From Maribacter sp. 1_MG-2023 (lineage in GTDB: Bacteria; Bacteroidota; Bacteroidia; Flavobacteriales; Flavobacteriaceae): 64,000 nucleotides of DNA. The stretch spans positions 186,001 to 250,000 of the forward strand of contig NZ_JAUOPN010000002.1 of NCBI RefSeq assembly GCF_030547005.1. The letters are read 5' to 3'. Below, in pieces: positions 19,290-28,628 of the stretch; the stretch's first letter is position 1, and each line of letters opens with the position of its first letter. Both the position numbers and the translations under genes were made by a program. The notes under the pieces were generated by a model. It was not told the origin of the DNA. It saw only the letters and a program-made list of their open reading frames with translations, and ran no database searches.

Positions 19290-19517
19290 GATATATTTTT
19301 TTTTGGGATTATTATTTTACAGTACTCTAACGAGATAAAGATACAATTATTTTGCAATTAATCAATGTTTAGGTAACTTTTACATAACATTAAATTTACA
19401 TTGAAGCCATATTTAACTGTTTTTAAGATAGTTAAGTAAAATTCAATTTAATATCAACCAAACCGGTCATCCTATAAAACGTGCGTTTAATATAGACCTA
19501 TAATGAAATAGACTTCT

Positions 19518-19525
19518 TAAATTTG
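19518..19525 (+). promoter_or_regulatory. -7 promoter element for aspS
   Basis: TAAATTTG matches TAnnTTTG exactly, 22 nt before the aspS ATG. The -33 element is not obvious. Confidence 0.5.
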
Positions 19526-19547
19526 CCCTTTCATTAAAGCACATGTT

Positions 19548-21302
19548 ATGTATAGAAGCCATTCCTGCGGGGAATTAAGAAAATCACATATTGGCCAAAC
19601 GGTTACACTATCCGGTTGGGTAGCAAAAACTAGAGACAAAGGTTTCGTAGTTTGGGTAGATTTAAGAGATCGCTATGGTATTACACAACTAGTACTTGAT
19701 GAAGACCGCACAAATGCAGTGCTATTAGAGCAGGCAAGAAATTTGGGTAGAGAGTTTGTTATTCAAATTAAGGGGGAGGTTATTGAAAGAACTTCTAAAA
19801 ACACCAACATCCCAACGGGTAATATAGAAGTTTTAGTTTCTGAACTTACTATTCTGAACGAATCTAAAACACCGCCTTTCACTATCGAGAACGAAACCGA
19901 TGGCGGTGAAGATCTTCGTATGAAATACAGGTATTTAGACATCCGTAGAAACCCTGTGAAAAACAATCTTATTTTTAGAAGTAAGGTTACTATGGCCGTT
20001 CGTAAGTTTTTATCTGGTGAAGGCTTTATAGAAGTTGAGACGCCGTATTTAATAAAATCTACACCAGAAGGTGCTCGTGATTTTGTGGTACCTAGTCGTA
20101 TGAACGAAGGTCAATTTTATGCCTTACCACAGTCGCCACAAACCTTTAAGCAATTGCTTATGGTTGGTGGTATGGACAAATACTTTCAGATTGTAAAGTG
20201 TTTTAGAGATGAAGATTTACGTGCCGATAGACAACCAGAGTTTACACAGATAGATTGTGAAATGGCTTTTGTTGAGCAAGAAGATATACTTAATGTATTC
20301 GAAAATTTAACCAAGTACCTTTTAAAAGAAGTAAATGGTGTTGAAATCGATTCATTCCCAAGAATGACTTATGATGATGCCATGGCTAAATATGGTAACG
20401 ATAAGCCAGATATTCGTTTTGGAATGGAATTCGCTGAATTAAATAGCGTTGCCCAGCATAAAGAATTCGGAGTATTTAATTCTGCAGAGTTAGTAGTAGG
20501 TATTGCTGTACCTGATGCAGCGTCTTACACTAGAAAAGAATTAGATGCTCTTGTAAACTGGGTTAAACGCCCACAAGTTGGTGCCAATGGTATGGTTTAC
20601 GTAAAATGTAATGAAGACGGAAGCTTTAAATCTACCGTAGATAAATTCTACGATCAAGACGATTTAGCAAAATGGGCAGAAGCAACAGGCGCCAAACCAG
20701 GTGATCTTATTTGTGTACTTTCTGGCGATGCCAATAAAACAAGAACACAGTTAAGCGCCTTAAGAATGGAAATGGCAACCAGACTAGGGTTAAGAAAACC
20801 AAACGAATTCGCACCATTATGGGTTGTTGATTTCCCATTATTGGAGCTTGATGAAGAAACTGGTCATTACCACGCAATGCACCACCCATTTACTTCTCCA
20901 AAACCAGGTCAGTTAGAATTATTGGATACTGATCCAGGTGCTGTACGTGCAAACGCTTACGATTTAGTATTGAATGGAAACGAAATAGGCGGTGGTTCTA
21001 TTCGTATACATGATAAGGATATGCAAGCAACTATGTTCAAACATTTAGGTTTTACACCTGAAGAAGCAAAAGCACAATTCGGTTTCTTAATGGAAGCTTT
21101 TCAATACGGTGCACCACCACATGGCGGATTAGCATTTGGTTTAGATAGACTGGTATCTATTTTAGGCGGACAAGAAACGATTAGGGATTTCATTGCCTTT
21201 CCTAAAAATAATAGCGGTAGAGATGTCATGATCGATGCCCCTGCACCAATTGATAATGAACAATTGAAAGAATTGAACTTGAAGTTGGATATTCAAGAAT
21301 AA
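19548..21302 (+). CDS. aspS: Aspartyl-tRNA synthetase
   Basis: This 584-residue class II synthetase charges tRNA-Asp. The N-terminal OB-fold anticodon-binding domain covers about 1-110 ([20 protein letters not shown]). Class II motif 2 appears as [22 protein letters not shown]-like sequence near 220-240. The bacterial GAD insertion lies around 290-400. Motif 3 is [15 protein letters not shown] near 525-540. Length and start match bacterial AspRS. It is monocistronic with its own promoter and a strong terminator. No asparagine-specific diagnosis is attempted, but the GAD domain marks a normal bacterial enzyme. Confidence 0.97.
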   Translation: MYRSHSCGELRKSHIGQTVTLSGWVAKTRDKGFVVWVDLRDRYGITQLVLDEDRTNAVLLEQARNLGREFVIQIKGEVIERTSKNTNIPTGNIEVLVSELTILNESKTPPFTIENETDGGEDLRMKYRYLDIRRNPVKNNLIFRSKVTMAVRKFLSGEGFIEVETPYLIKSTPEGARDFVVPSRMNEGQFYALPQSPQTFKQLLMVGGMDKYFQIVKCFRDEDLRADRQPEFTQIDCEMAFVEQEDILNVFENLTKYLLKEVNGVEIDSFPRMTYDDAMAKYGNDKPDIRFGMEFAELNSVAQHKEFGVFNSAELVVGIAVPDAASYTRKELDALVNWVKRPQVGANGMVYVKCNEDGSFKSTVDKFYDQDDLAKWAEATGAKPGDLICVLSGDANKTRTQLSALRMEMATRLGLRKPNEFAPLWVVDFPLLELDEETGHYHAMHHPFTSPKPGQLELLDTDPGAVRANAYDLVLNGNEIGGGSIRIHDKDMQATMFKHLGFTPEEAKAQFGFLMEAFQYGAPPHGGLAFGLDRLVSILGGQETIRDFIAFPKNNSGRDVMIDAPAPIDNEQLKELNLKLDIQE

Positions 21303-21324
21303 ACCATCTTGACAAAGTGATAAC

Positions 21325-21353
21325 AAAAAATCCCGCCTAGTGCGGGATTTTTT
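21325..21353 (+). terminator. Intrinsic terminator after aspS
   Basis: AAAAAATCCCGC and GCGGGATTTTTT form a 12-bp stem around a 5-nt CTAGT loop, followed by T-rich sequence. Confidence 0.9.
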
Positions 21354-21431
21354 GTTTGCTCTTCTCTTCAATTAGACACCTTACAAATCAACCACCACAC
21401 TAAGTAAGGTATTTTTTGTTAAATTCACTTT

Positions 21432-21977
21432 GTGAAAAAATGGGTAAAAGTTGTATTGTATAGTTTATTGGGCATAGTTGTAATCATTGGTGGTGTTATT
21501 GGATATTTTTATTATCAATATGATTTGAAATATGAAGTAAATTCTTCAAAATATCAGCACGATATCGGTTATTTATCACCTACAAATCGTGATTTTGTTC
21601 CTAATTTTGAACGATGTAGTAATAATCATCTCAGAGGATATTATTCTAGTGTAGGATTTAATGTTTTTGATAACAGCAAAGCACATTTTAGACAATTTAT
21701 TCAATCTAACTTCAATAGTAAGCGCTATGATGATAACGGTATGCTTAACCTTCGCTTTATTATTAATTGCAAAGGTGAAGTCGGTGATATGGAGGTAAAC
21801 AAGCTAAATAAAGATTATCAAATAACAAAACTCAACAATGATTTGGTTGAAGAAATAATTCAATTAACGGTAGAAAAGGAAAATTGGGTTATTTCAAATA
21901 ACAAATCGGATAATGACAAATACATGTACTTGATTTTTAAAATAGAAGATGGAAAAATTGTTGAAATATTACCTTAG
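21432..21977 (+). CDS. Hypothetical membrane-anchored protein
   Basis: This 181-residue protein starts with GTG and a single N-terminal membrane helix (KWVKVVLYSLLGIVVIIGGVIGYF), followed by a soluble extracytoplasmic domain. The part FRQFIQSNFNSKRYDDNGMLNLRFIINCKGEVGDMEV resembles the TonB C-terminal-like fold used in small Bacteroidota proteins to compare an old and a new value, but this is only a resemblance. It overlaps the next gene by 29 nt, suggesting a two-gene unit. Function unknown. Confidence 0.75.
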   Translation: MKKWVKVVLYSLLGIVVIIGGVIGYFYYQYDLKYEVNSSKYQHDIGYLSPTNRDFVPNFERCSNNHLRGYYSSVGFNVFDNSKAHFRQFIQSNFNSKRYDDNGMLNLRFIINCKGEVGDMEVNKLNKDYQITKLNNDLVEEIIQLTVEKENWVISNNKSDNDKYMYLIFKIEDGKIVEILP

Positions 21978-22803
21978 TTTTTTACTATTAATATCATTAA
22001 GCTGTAAGAATGAAAATCTAAATGAAGGATCATCAGAAGATTCAAAACTAATAGCAAAAGATATTTGGGACACTGAAAATAGTAAGCACGGTTTTAACGG
22101 TAGTTTTCAAGGGACACCAAAAGCGATGACCCTTCTGGATAAAATTATAGCTTTAGATAGTACGAATGCAGATGCATTAAGGGAGATTTCCGTTCCTTTT
22201 CTAAAAAGGGGAATTCCACTTGAATGGAAAGCAAGATTTGACAAAGCAGTAAAACATGACCCAGCGACATGGGTGCCTTGGCGAGGCTATTTATACCTGT
22301 GGTTCTACAGAGATTATGAAAAAGCCATTGCAGATTTTAATGCATCAGATTCTATAACTCCTTATTTAGATTATCCACAAGGGCATAGTGTCTATTTTTG
22401 GCGTGGCATTGCTTATTTAGGCGCAAAAGACTATGACAACTCCATTGCTTATTGGGACAAACATATTACTAAAGAAACAGAGGACTCTGGTGAAGATTGG
22501 GTAGAACTTGAAGCATTTCTATATAGAGGTATTGCGTATTATGAAGCAGGTAACATTGAAAAAGCAAATGAAAACTTTGAAAAAGTCATTCAATACTTCA
22601 CCAATTCTGCAGATGCCAAATATTATAAGGCGCAATTATTATTAAATAAGGGAAATAAAAAGGCGGCTATGAATATGATTGATGATGCCATTGTAGATTT
22701 TAATAATGGGTATTATAATAACAGAGGTTATGTAGAAACCTTACGCCAAATTTATCTTGAAGATTTAGAAGAACTTAAATCAAAAATCATAGCAAGTAAT
22801 TAA
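21949..22803 (+). CDS. TPR-repeat lipoprotein
   Basis: This 284-residue lipoprotein (lipobox LLISLSC, Cys about 19) contains tetratricopeptide repeats from about 50 to 270, for example RDYEKAIADFNASD, GAKDYDNSIAYWDKH and GNIEKANENFEKVIQYF. TPR arrays are protein-interaction scaffolds, here probably on the periplasmic side of a membrane. The ATG at 21949 lies inside the upstream gene. TTG codons a few residues later are alternative starts that would keep the lipobox. Partner unknown. Confidence 0.8.
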   Translation: MEKLLKYYLSFLLLISLSCKNENLNEGSSEDSKLIAKDIWDTENSKHGFNGSFQGTPKAMTLLDKIIALDSTNADALREISVPFLKRGIPLEWKARFDKAVKHDPATWVPWRGYLYLWFYRDYEKAIADFNASDSITPYLDYPQGHSVYFWRGIAYLGAKDYDNSIAYWDKHITKETEDSGEDWVELEAFLYRGIAYYEAGNIEKANENFEKVIQYFTNSADAKYYKAQLLLNKGNKKAAMNMIDDAIVDFNNGYYNNRGYVETLRQIYLEDLEELKSKIIASN

Positions 22804-22804
22804 A

Positions 22805-22812
22805 TACCTTTG
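22805..22812 (+). promoter_or_regulatory. -7 promoter element for the CLC gene
   Basis: TACCTTTG matches TAnnTTTG exactly, 26 nt before the ATG at 22839. Confidence 0.45.
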
Positions 22813-22838
22813 AACCCTATCACTGATATGGCTCAACC

Positions 22839-24623
22839 ATGCCCATCCAAAAGAATAAAATTTTAAAAAGTATTTACAAATGGAGATATAAACATATCTC
22901 TCAAAAGACCTTTGTTTACATTTTAAGTGTAGTTGTAGGTCTTTTGGCAGGCTTGGCGTCGGTAACCCTTAAGAACATAACTTACTTTATAGAAGCATCC
23001 CTTGAAAAAGGAATTAATATCTCCAGTAATCAACTGTATTTTATTCTTCCTATTATTGGTTTAACATTAGTTTATCTGTACGTAAAATATATTCATAAAG
23101 AGAAATTAAAACATGCTGTTTCTTCCATTCTATTTTCACTTTCAAAAAACAAGGGGCGTATAGATGTAAAACAGGTCTATACACAGTTAATTATAGCTCC
23201 TTTAACCGTTGGTTTTGGTGGATCGGTAGGTTTATTAGGGCCGGCAGTAGCAACCGGTGCCGCTATTAGCTCCAACCTTGGTAGGCTTTTTCATATTAAC
23301 AGCAAAACACGTTCTTTATTAATTGCCTGCGCATCGGCAGGTGCAATCTCATCTATATTTCAGTCGCCAATTGCTGCCATTATTTTTGCCGTTGAAGTAT
23401 TCAGTTTAGATTTAACCATGATATCGATGCTACCTCTTTTATTAGCATCTATTAGCGGTGTACTTACCTCCTACTTTTTTATGGGAAACGAAGTGCTATT
23501 CAATTTCTCTATTACAGAACCCTTTGAAGTTAAAGACACCTTGTTTTATATTCTCTTAGGTGTTGGTACCGCTGTAGCGTCTATTTACTTTACAAAAATG
23601 TACTTCGGCATAATCAACCTTTTTAAACCATTAAAGAGTCCGAAATATCGGCTTTTAGTTGGTGGTCTTGCTATAGGTATTATGTTGTATATGATTCCTC
23701 CACTGTATGGTGAAGGTTTTTCCTTTATCAACGACCTTTTAATCGGTGATCATATTAAAGCTTTGGGCAAGACACCTTTCGATGCTTACATTGGCAATAT
23801 TTGGGTAGTAATAGCACTTTTGATCGGTATTACTATTTTTAAGGCGGTAGCGATGACCACTACTTTAGCCGCAGGAGGAGCAGGAGGAATTTTCATACCT
23901 ACAATGGTTATGGGTAGTGCTTTAGGCAATGTAGTGGCAAAATTGATTAACAATTCTGGATTAGGGTTTTCGGTATCTGAAAGTAATTTTACCTTAATTG
24001 GTATGGCAGGTCTCATTGCGGGAGTACAGCACGCTCCGCTAACGGCTATTTTCCTTATTGCTGAAATTACAGGTGGTTATGCCCTATTTGTGCCTTTAAT
24101 GATAACAGCATCTATATCTTATATCATCACAAAAAACACAGTTGATTACACCATTTACACAAGAGAATTGGCTGAAAGCGGAGACTTGCTGACCCACAAT
24201 AAAGATCAAGCGGTACTTACTCTTATGGATTTAGACACTGTAATTGAAACCAACTTTAAAGCTGTACACCCAGATATGACCTTGGGTGAAATGCTACACG
24301 ACTCTGTCGCCAAATCAACACGAAATATTTTTCCCGTTGTAGATGTAAATCACATGTTTTTGGGTATTATTTTATTAGACGATATTAGGGAGTTTATGTT
24401 CGATACCAAATTGTACAACACTACAAAGGTGGAAACATTTACCCATAAAGCACCCGATCATATATATTATGGGCTGGACAGTATGCAAATTGTAATGCAA
24501 AAATTTCAAGATAGTGGCGCGTGGAATTTACCCGTAGTCAAAAACGGAAAATACATGGGCTTTGTTTCCAAATCAAAACTATTAACCGCGTACAGAAGAG
24601 AACTTATAAAATTCACAAAGTAA
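22839..24623 (+). CDS. CLC-family chloride channel/transporter with CBS domains
   Basis: This 594-residue membrane protein has a CLC core (about 20-430) and a C-terminal pair of CBS domains (about 450-590; SVAKSTRNIFPVVD, SGAWNLPVVKNGKYMGFVSK). The segment aligned with the selectivity motif GREGP of exchangers reads GLLGP at 131-135, so the external gating glutamate is Leu133. Replacing this residue in studied CLC exchangers uncouples proton movement, so this protein may be a passive anion channel or have another gate. A second pore-lining signature is seen as AAGGAGGIFIPTMVMGSALG near 345-365. It is followed by a small membrane gene after 8 nt. Confidence 0.93.
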   Translation: MPIQKNKILKSIYKWRYKHISQKTFVYILSVVVGLLAGLASVTLKNITYFIEASLEKGINISSNQLYFILPIIGLTLVYLYVKYIHKEKLKHAVSSILFSLSKNKGRIDVKQVYTQLIIAPLTVGFGGSVGLLGPAVATGAAISSNLGRLFHINSKTRSLLIACASAGAISSIFQSPIAAIIFAVEVFSLDLTMISMLPLLLASISGVLTSYFFMGNEVLFNFSITEPFEVKDTLFYILLGVGTAVASIYFTKMYFGIINLFKPLKSPKYRLLVGGLAIGIMLYMIPPLYGEGFSFINDLLIGDHIKALGKTPFDAYIGNIWVVIALLIGITIFKAVAMTTTLAAGGAGGIFIPTMVMGSALGNVVAKLINNSGLGFSVSESNFTLIGMAGLIAGVQHAPLTAIFLIAEITGGYALFVPLMITASISYIITKNTVDYTIYTRELAESGDLLTHNKDQAVLTLMDLDTVIETNFKAVHPDMTLGEMLHDSVAKSTRNIFPVVDVNHMFLGIILLDDIREFMFDTKLYNTTKVETFTHKAPDHIYYGLDSMQIVMQKFQDSGAWNLPVVKNGKYMGFVSKSKLLTAYRRELIKFTK

Positions 24624-24631
24624 AATAACTC

Positions 24632-24898
24632 ATGAAATATATAATTATCGCCATAGTATTAATCTCAATCGGATTAATTATTTACGGATTCAATTTAGAT
24701 GCCGGTGAAGAAGTGCTATCACATCGGTATATAGGCTCAGGTACCTTATTGCTATTTTTAGTTGCCATGCCGCTCTTTCTTATTCGAGAGAGTAAGGGTA
24801 AAAAATTCAATAATTACATGCTTACCGATGAAAATGTACGGAAAATGCAAGGAAAAGAGCCTAGAAAGACTGATAATCAAGACACTCCGAAAAATTAA
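24632..24898 (+). CDS. Small two-helix membrane protein
   Basis: This 88-residue protein has two hydrophobic helices (about 2-19 and 36-53) and a charged, Lys/Glu-rich C-terminal tail. It follows the CLC gene by 8 nt and is probably co-transcribed with it, which makes an accessory role possible. I do not recognise a family. Confidence 0.75.
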   Translation: MKYIIIAIVLISIGLIIYGFNLDAGEEVLSHRYIGSGTLLLFLVAMPLFLIRESKGKKFNNYMLTDENVRKMQGKEPRKTDNQDTPKN

Positions 24899-24968
24899 TA
24901 GTGCGATTCGCTACCAATGAATCGTAAAATATTGTAAATTAGAATGTTAACATTAAAATTTCAATACA

Positions 24969-25160
24969 ATGATTGGTACCGTCAAATTTTACAATGAATC
25001 TAAGGGTTATGGATTTATAACCAATGAAGAAACTGGAAAAGATATTTTTGTTCACGCCACCTCTTTACACGGCACTGAGCTTAGAGAAGGTGATAAAGTG
25101 AGTTATGAGGAGGAGGAAGGAAGAAAAGGTACTGTTGCCGGACAAGTGCAGGTACTTTAA
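24969..25160 (+). CDS. Cold-shock domain protein
   Basis: This 63-residue single-domain protein is an RNA/ssDNA-binding chaperone. It has the RNP1 motif KGYGFI and the RNP2 motif DIFVHAT, and the expected GTVKFYN start. It belongs to the short CspA family. A short inverted repeat (CGATTC/GAATCG, 24904-24924) lies upstream. The gene is monocistronic and ends at an intrinsic terminator. Confidence 0.95.
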   Translation: MIGTVKFYNESKGYGFITNEETGKDIFVHATSLHGTELREGDKVSYEEEEGRKGTVAGQVQVL

Positions 25161-25190
25161 CAATGTTCTTTTTTTTAAAAAAATTTAGAT

Positions 25191-25213
25191 AACCACGCGC
25201 TTGCGTGGTTTTT
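25191..25213 (+). terminator. Intrinsic terminator after the cold-shock gene
   Basis: AACCACGC pairs with GCGTGGTT around a GCTT loop and is followed by TTT. It may also serve the convergent tadA transcript. Confidence 0.75.
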
Positions 25214-25230
25214 CATTTATGCTCAATATC

Positions 25231-25674
25231 CTATTTTCTTTTCTTGGCAAAAAACTGAAGCAATAAACTAGAAGCTTCATCAGCAAGAATACCACCAGAT
25301 ATTTTAGTTTTAGGGTGAAGAGTTGTTCCCATAACTCCGCAACCACGCTGTTCATCTGTAGCGCCATAAACGATTTTACCAATCTGGCTCCAATACAGCG
25401 CGCCAGCACACATTTGGCACGGCTCTAAAGTCACATACAACGTACAATCTTTTAAATACTTACCGCCTAGAAAATTAGCTGCAGAAGTTATTGCCTGCAT
25501 TTCGGCATGTGCCGTAACATCATTCAATTTTTCGGTTAAATTATGTGCTCTTGCAATGATTCTGTCTTGCACTACAATTACAGCACCCACAGGCACTTCA
25601 CCAGCTTCAAATGCATATTCTGCTTCTTGAAGTGCCTTTTTCATAAAATAAGTATCATCGTAAGGTAAAACCAT
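25231..25674 (-). CDS. tadA: tRNA-specific adenosine deaminase
   Basis: This 147-residue enzyme deaminates A34 of tRNA-Arg(ACG) to inosine. The zinc-binding and catalytic motif HAEMQAI (H56, E58) and the second half PCQMCAGAL (C86, C89) are intact. Length and the FEAGEVPVGAVIV start match TadA rather than cytosine or guanine deaminases. It is divergent from dxs. Its promoter element lies only 5 nt before the ATG, so the message may be leaderless. Confidence 0.93.
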   Translation of the reverse strand: MVLPYDDTYFMKKALQEAEYAFEAGEVPVGAVIVVQDRIIARAHNLTEKLNDVTAHAEMQAITSAANFLGGKYLKDCTLYVTLEPCQMCAGALYWSQIGKIVYGATDEQRGCGVMGTTLHPKTKISGGILADEASSLLLQFFAKKRK

Positions 25675-25679
25675 AACCT

Positions 25680-25687
25680 CAAAAATA
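25680..25687 (-). promoter_or_regulatory. -7 promoter element for tadA
   Basis: Read on the minus strand the sequence is TATTTTTG, an exact TAnnTTTG match, with only 5 nt between it and the tadA ATG. Confidence 0.55.
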
Positions 25688-25710
25688 CGATAGTTTCATT
25701 TTTAAAAAAG

Positions 25711-25718
25711 TATTTTTG
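25711..25718 (+). promoter_or_regulatory. -7 promoter element for dxs
   Basis: TATTTTTG matches TAnnTTTG exactly, 19 nt before the TTG start of dxs and back-to-back with the tadA promoter. Confidence 0.5.
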
Positions 25719-25737
25719 TGCCCATTATAGATACAAT

Positions 25738-27504
25738 TTGAAATCAATTCTAGAACATATCAAGTCACCTAACGAACTAAAAACTTTATCAGTAAAGAAT
25801 TTAGAGCAACTGGCTGTTGAATTACGTGAGTTCATAATTGATATTGTTTCTGTAAAAGAAGGGCATTTAGGTGCTAGTTTAGGTGTTGTAGAATTGACCA
25901 TAGCATTACATTATGTTTTCAATACACCCATAGACAAGTTAATATGGGATGTAGGCCACCAAGCATACGGACATAAAATACTGACCGGTAGAAAAGAGGT
26001 TTTTGATACCAACAGACAATTAGGTGGCATTAGTGGCTTCCCTAAAATGCAAGAAAGCGAGTATGATGCTTTCGGTACAGGGCACAGCTCTACCTCTATT
26101 TCAGCTTTGTTAGGCATGGCTTTAGCAGCACAATTACAAGGGAAGTTAAAACGACAACACATTGCAGTTATTGGTGATGCATCTATTGCAAGCGGTATGG
26201 CATTTGAAGGTTTAAATCATGCTGGTGTAACCAATGCAAATATTCTTGTCGTACTCAATGACAATGCTATGGGTATAGACCCAAGCGTAGGTGCATTAAA
26301 AAAATACTTAACCAACGTAAAAACAGGTACTGCAAAAGAAGAAAATATCTTCGAGTGCCTTAATTTTAATTATACTGGTCCTATAGACGGTCATGACTTG
26401 CCCGTTTTGGTAAAAGAACTAAAACGTTTAAAGAATATTGAAGGTCCTAAGTTATTACATGTAATCACCACAAAAGGAAAAGGGTTACAAAAGGCAGAAG
26501 AAAATCAGGTCACCTACCACGCCCCCGGTAAATTTGATAAACAAACAGGTGAGCTACAAAAGAAAACCAGTGCTATTGAACCGCCTAAGTTTCAAGATGT
26601 ATTCGGTAAAACTTTAGTAGAACTTGCCCTGAAAAATGAGAAAATTGTAGGGATAACTCCAGCCATGCCAACAGGTAGTTCTTTAAAATTTATGATGGAG
26701 GTTATACCAGATAGAGCTTTCGATGTTGGTATTGCCGAACAGCATGCAGTAACATTGGCTGCGGGTATGGCAACCGACGGTTTAATTGTATTCTGTAATA
26801 TTTACTCCACTTTTTTACAACGAGCCTATGATCAAGTTATACACGATGTAGCAATACAAAACCTACCCGTTATTTTCTGTTTGGACCGTGCAGGTTTAGT
26901 TGGTGAAGATGGGCCAACGCACCATGGGGTTTTCGATATTTCATATTTAAGGTGTATACCTAACCTTATAATTTGTTCTCCTCTAAACGAAATTGAGCTC
27001 AGAAACATCATGTACACGGCTCAGTTAGGTTTAGACCATCCTATTGCGATAAGGTATCCACGTGGACGTGGAAAAGAAGTGAATTGGCAAGTACCAATGA
27101 AAAAACTCAATATTGGGGAAGGTCAACTTTTAAAAGAAGGAAGTAAAGTTGCTATTCTAAGCACAGGACCCATTGGCAATATGGTTACGGAATTGATTAA
27201 TGAATTAGATAGCAACCCAGCAATCGCCCATTATAACTTCCCTTTCATAAAACCTTTAGATTCAACTTTATTAGAAGAAATATTTCAGAAATTTAATCAT
27301 ATCATTACATTAGAAGATGGTTCAGCGATTGGCGGATTTGGAAGTGGTTTGTTAGAATTTGCAAATAATATTGGAATCCATAAAATAATTAAGATATTTG
27401 GCATTTCTGATGCTTTTATTACACACGGTGCTACCGAAAAATTGTATGTAAAAGCAGGAATAGATAAGATGTCCGTAAAACAATATGTACAACAATTTCT
27501 ATGA
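25738..27504 (+). CDS. dxs: 1-deoxy-D-xylulose-5-phosphate synthase
   Basis: This 588-residue thiamine-diphosphate enzyme joins pyruvate and glyceraldehyde 3-phosphate in the first step of the MEP isoprenoid pathway. Visible landmarks are HLGASLGVVELTIALH (about 42-57), DVGHQAYGHKI (about 71-81), the ThDP motif GDASIASGMAFEGLNHAG with a downstream Asn (about 147-175), and the pyrimidine-domain motif DVGIAEQHAVTLAAGMA. TTG is the start because no in-frame ATG occurs early and the N-terminal LEHIKSPNELKTLSV matches family starts. It is a little shorter than the usual 620. Its stop overlaps the next ATG by 4 nt. Confidence 0.95.
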   Translation: MKSILEHIKSPNELKTLSVKNLEQLAVELREFIIDIVSVKEGHLGASLGVVELTIALHYVFNTPIDKLIWDVGHQAYGHKILTGRKEVFDTNRQLGGISGFPKMQESEYDAFGTGHSSTSISALLGMALAAQLQGKLKRQHIAVIGDASIASGMAFEGLNHAGVTNANILVVLNDNAMGIDPSVGALKKYLTNVKTGTAKEENIFECLNFNYTGPIDGHDLPVLVKELKRLKNIEGPKLLHVITTKGKGLQKAEENQVTYHAPGKFDKQTGELQKKTSAIEPPKFQDVFGKTLVELALKNEKIVGITPAMPTGSSLKFMMEVIPDRAFDVGIAEQHAVTLAAGMATDGLIVFCNIYSTFLQRAYDQVIHDVAIQNLPVIFCLDRAGLVGEDGPTHHGVFDISYLRCIPNLIICSPLNEIELRNIMYTAQLGLDHPIAIRYPRGRGKEVNWQVPMKKLNIGEGQLLKEGSKVAILSTGPIGNMVTELINELDSNPAIAHYNFPFIKPLDSTLLEEIFQKFNHIITLEDGSAIGGFGSGLLEFANNIGIHKIIKIFGISDAFITHGATEKLYVKAGIDKMSVKQYVQQFL

Positions 27505-28628
27505 AAGCCATAGTCTCAAAATTTCTTAAGAGTATATTTATACTACTTATTTTAACAACCTCATTATCTTATGGTCAAGATACTATACCGGCACCTATAA
27601 TTGTTGATAGTGTAGTGGTAGACAGTATAGCCATTGACACTATAGTTATACGTAGAACGGTAGATAAAATTTATTCGCCTAGAAAAGATGTAAATCTTCA
27701 AATACCGAATATAGATTTTAAAAAGACAGAAACGTTACAAGAAGGATTTCAACGTTTTAGAGTTCCATCTTTTTGGGAAACAGAAAATAGTTTCGGCATC
27801 AATATAAGTGAAGTTGCCTTTATAAATTGGAATGCAGGTGGAGACAATGCCATAAGTGGCCTAGGTTTTTTGAAGTTTGCCAGAAAGTATAAATTCAGTA
27901 ATTTCCAATGGGATAATAATTTAGAACTACGCTATGGTTTAAACGCTCAAGAAGGACGCAAGCTTAGAAAAACAGAAGATGTAATTCGTTTAAGTTCAAA
28001 CCTTGGTTTTAAAAAAAATAATACCAGTAGGTGGTTTTACTCTGTACAACTTAATTTTAATACCCAGTTCTCCAATGGCTACAAGTATCCTGACAGAGAT
28101 ACACCAATTTCTAGATTTATGGCTCCTGGTTATGTACTATTTGGTGCTGGTACCTCTTACATTACCAAAGATGAAAAATTCAATCTCTATTTATCGCCTT
28201 TAACTCAAAGATCAACCTTCGTTTTAGATCAAGAATTAGCAAATAATGGTTCTTTTGGTGTTCAAGCGGCAGTTTTAGATGCTGATGGAAATATTATTAC
28301 ACCAGGAAAAAACCATTTATTGGGAATAGGTGTACTCATTACCAATAACTTAAACATCAATGTTGCCGATAATATTGAATTGAAGAGTAGACTGAATTTG
28401 TATATGGACTATATTAAAAATTTTGGCAATGTTGACATAGATTGGGAACTCACTCTTAACATGAAAGTAAATAAGTTCATAAGCACAAGTTTAGGCACTC
28501 AAATAATATATGATGACGATATTCTTTTTGATGTGGTCAAAAATGATAATGGAACAATAATAGATCCTGGTGTACCTAAAATTCAATTCAAACAAGTACT
28601 TGGCGTTGGTATATTATATGGTTTTTAA
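27501..28628 (+). CDS. DUF3078 outer-membrane-like protein
   Basis: This 375-residue exported protein (signal peptide ending near LSYGQ) is a DUF3078 member, a family largely confined to Bacteroidota and predicted to be a beta-barrel. The motif INISEVAFINWNAGGDNAISGL, followed by amphipathic strands rich in aromatic residues and Asn, supports this. It is translationally coupled to dxs through an ATGA overlap. Its stop codon overlaps that of the convergent dgt gene. Specific function unknown. Confidence 0.85.
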   Translation: MKAIVSKFLKSIFILLILTTSLSYGQDTIPAPIIVDSVVVDSIAIDTIVIRRTVDKIYSPRKDVNLQIPNIDFKKTETLQEGFQRFRVPSFWETENSFGINISEVAFINWNAGGDNAISGLGFLKFARKYKFSNFQWDNNLELRYGLNAQEGRKLRKTEDVIRLSSNLGFKKNNTSRWFYSVQLNFNTQFSNGYKYPDRDTPISRFMAPGYVLFGAGTSYITKDEKFNLYLSPLTQRSTFVLDQELANNGSFGVQAAVLDADGNIITPGKNHLLGIGVLITNNLNINVADNIELKSRLNLYMDYIKNFGNVDIDWELTLNMKVNKFISTSLGTQIIYDDDILFDVVKNDNGTIIDPGVPKIQFKQVLGVGILYGF

